NCBI GenBank assembly: GCA_963693305.1
Contig: OY855913.1
Span: 14,439,522-14,503,521, forward strand
Length of the DNA: 64,000 nucleotides
Origin: Meandrina meandrites
Taxonomy: Eukaryota > Cnidaria > Anthozoa > Scleractinia > Meandrinidae
Direction: 5' to 3'
Shown: in pieces, positions 63,201-64,000 of the stretch
How positions within the stretch are numbered: position 1 is the stretch's first letter
Layout: each line of letters opens with the position of its first letter
Position numbers and translations under genes: made by a program
Notes under the pieces: model-generated
Told to the model about the DNA's origin: nothing
Databases searched by the model: none
What the model saw: only the letters and a program-made list of their open reading frames with translations

Positions 63201-64000
63201 ATTCACACTTATTTTGTTGTTATATCTCATTAGTATTCAACCCGTGCAGTAAGCTGAATATTTCTACCCATACTACCTTTCGGGATTGGTTTGTGCAGTT
63301 TTGTGCTTTTTTCCGACAACGTTTCTCGAAATAGCTGTATGTAGCTCAATGGCAAAGCATCTGCACCAGCATTGCAAGGGCCATGTAATTATGAGTTGCA
63401 CTGTTTACAACGTCAAGAAACATTATTTTGTCCATGAGTTCTCAGCTACATAATGTGAAAAAAATTGATGTCAACAATGTTTATGATGTCAAAAAAAACA
63501 TTCATTTGGCCATCAGTTCTCAGCTACATAACAATGTTGTCATATAATCTGAACTGAAGATTTTTGCTGACTTGGCCATTAATGCAGTCTGTTTTAGTCC
63601 TGTTCAAGCTCCTCTAGGGCTTTTTCCTTTTTTTTCTTTTTATTGTGTTCAATTCCGTGAATACAAAGGTAATTCGAAATGCTGTATGTTCCACCAGTTT
63701 TACAAAACCAAAGGGAAACAGCCAAAACATTTATAAATTATGTGCACTCACTCACTCATTCATCCTCATCGTGCCGCCCTTTCGATTGAGCTCCAACTCA
63801 GTTGGTGATATTGGAGCTATTCTTTTACTGCTCTGCGCCATGTTGTTTTTGGTCTCCCTCTCTGCACTTGTAGTGAGTAGCATTCAGAAGTGACAGATTT
63901 GTTTGCCCCTTAATTGCAACAAGCAATTTCCTGTATATACTGTAACTACAAAATTGTTACTAAAAGCTAAAGAATATTTTCATAACAGATCTTCTTCTGG
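51298..64000 (+). CDS. SFSWAP: Splicing factor, suppressor of white-apricot homologue (SFSWAP), partial at right edge
   Basis: SFSWAP is a nuclear SR-related regulator of alternative splicing. Exons: 51298-51503, 52198-52361, 54948-55091, 57091-57242, 59151-59664, 60141-60266, 61261-61626, 62048-62365, 62651-62771 and 63989 onward; phases are continuous over about 703 codons. The N-terminal DRY_EERY region shows [27 protein letters not shown] and [14 protein letters not shown]1 is in exon 5 ([20 protein letters not shown] to LNPYYKHVL) and SURP2 in exon 7 ([18 protein letters not shown] to [10 protein letters not shown]). Proline runs occur in exons 4, 6 and 7. Exon 9 has [18 protein letters not shown], the segment that precedes the RS domain in this family, and exon 10 opens KSSSG at the edge. 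An in-frame ATG at 51274 would add eight residues. Drosophila su(w[a]) autoregulates by retaining its first introns; intron 1 here (694 bp) could be tested for that. Confidence 0.94.
52400..53150. mobile_element. Uninterrupted copy of the 8.5-kb host repeat
   Basis: It runs from about ttaaccgcgcgg to aagcgcggttttaagttgct; the ACCGCGC ends may be short TIRs. It contains ggtgaccagacgcaaacctc, tgttgaaacatt, the intact target tgcggatattgttttc, and gcgttggattcaaagcgaat. It lies in SFSWAP intron 2 and serves as the empty-site relative of the 8580 insertion. Confidence 0.72.
53170..53578. mobile_element. TA-flanked MITE, 409 bp
   Basis: The ends AGGCCAGTTCCAAA and TTTGGAACAGGCCT are inverted and extend through gctgtgccgaact. 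TA lies at 53168-53169 and 53579-53580, compatible with a Tc1/mariner-type insertion. The motif gtgccgaacta recurs internally. SFSWAP intron 2. Confidence 0.85.
53980..54425. other. GC-rich stretch of unknown origin
   Basis: This 440-bp block (ggtggagccgggggatgcac through ccaaggttgcaagcgagctt) is much richer in GC than its surroundings and has open plus-strand frames (53993-54214, 54211-54420) with no family resemblance I can name. It may be the 5' UTR of a LINE or another element. It lies in SFSWAP intron 2 with no sign of exon borders. Confidence 0.4.
55303..56914. mobile_element. TA-flanked element with ATACGC subterminal repeats, 1,612 bp
   Basis: The ends CAGTACCGCTCAGAAATAAG and CTTATTTCTGAGTGGTACTG are inverted with one mismatch; TA flanks both (55301-55302, 56915-56916). 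Just inside each end is an array of tacgcatacgc units (55336-55396 and 56829-56872). It fits a Tc1/mariner-like non-autonomous element, here interrupted by a TTAA element. SFSWAP intron 3. Confidence 0.88.
55611..56231. mobile_element. TTAA-flanked MITE nested in the 55303-56914 element
   Basis: The ends GACGGAATCCACCAGGAAGT and the inverted CCTGGCGGATTCCGTC sit between TTAA at 55607-55610 and 56232-56235. Internally a block with gaaaagatttcttttgataa, gatatttgaagcagtaacac and ggtgtaaataattttggtac occurs twice (about 55860-55980 and 56060-56190). Confidence 0.88.
57366..57540 (+). mobile_element. tRNA-derived SINE, 3'-truncated copy
   Basis: It reads ttagttagtgtgctggactc, gtccgggtttgagccc (B-box) and cacccaggtgtataaatagg, in the same order as the copy at 34690-34980. 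The 3' part with ggagtagaaatac is absent. SFSWAP intron 4. Confidence 0.8.
57541..59150 (+). other. SFSWAP intron 4 remainder, no gene seen
   Basis: AT-rich DNA with no recognised exon. The open frame at 57805-58014 has [17 protein letters not shown], faintly like a LINE tail, but too short to call. Confidence 0.5.
61133..61152. repeat. Poly-C tract, 20 bases
   Basis: An uninterrupted C run in SFSWAP intron 6, about 110 bp before exon 7. Confidence 0.95.
62919..63337. mobile_element. TA-flanked MITE, 419 bp
   Basis: The ends CAGCTATTTCGAGAAAGGTT and AACGTTTCTCGAAATAGCTG are inverted with one mismatch and continue through gtcgg. TA lies at 62917-62918 and 63338-63339. Open frames inside have no family resemblance. 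SFSWAP intron 9. Confidence 0.88.

Overview
The window is AT-rich, intron-rich metazoan DNA. Four protein-coding genes can be read exon by exon, embedded in dense, small, mostly non-autonomous transposable elements. Nothing bacterial or viral is visible. The many TTAA- and TA-flanked MITEs, tRNA-derived SINEs, RTE-like and L1/Tx1-like LINE remnants, and the single-copy gene set fit a cnidarian, probably an anthozoan such as a stony coral. That assignment is an inference from general look, not from a search.

Gene layout: (1) 175-3655, minus strand, the first three coding exons of DRC2/CCDC65, a ciliary dynein regulatory complex subunit that runs off the left edge. (2) 4108-18678, plus strand, a complete eight-exon aspartate dehydrogenase-like gene (ASPDH, 280 aa), head-to-head with DRC2 across a 452-bp CpG-rich gap. 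(3) 25709-46515, plus strand, a divergent VPS4-type AAA ATPase with 12 recognisable exons. Its AAA core and VPS4-specific C-terminus are intact, but there is no recognisable MIT domain and the 5' end is unresolved. (4) 51298 to the right edge, plus strand, SFSWAP (suppressor of white-apricot splicing factor), with the N-terminal DRY_EERY region, both SURP modules and the start of the region before the RS domain. The four genes do not form a pathway. Only the DRC2/ASPDH pair shares a likely promoter.

The rest of the window is repeats. Many insertions can be read with their target-site duplications: a three-level nest at 8.5-9.6 kb with an empty-site relative at 52.6 kb; a TIR element with an 8-bp TSD around a LINE remnant at 10.57-12.11 kb; TTAA-flanked MITEs at 17.2, 35.4 and 55.6 kb; a TA-flanked element at 55.3-56.9 kb with one of those TTAA MITEs inside it; and a 1.45-kb element at 48.87-50.31 kb whose two ends are inverted arrays of a CGCAAAATGTAATA-like unit. 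A 19-bp minisatellite of about 70 units fills most of ASPDH intron 5. Seven uninterrupted G or C runs of 15-23 bases are scattered through non-coding DNA.

Exon calls were made by eye from translation, splice consensus and phase continuity. Every internal junction listed keeps the frame. Family names rest on remembered family features, not on a database search.
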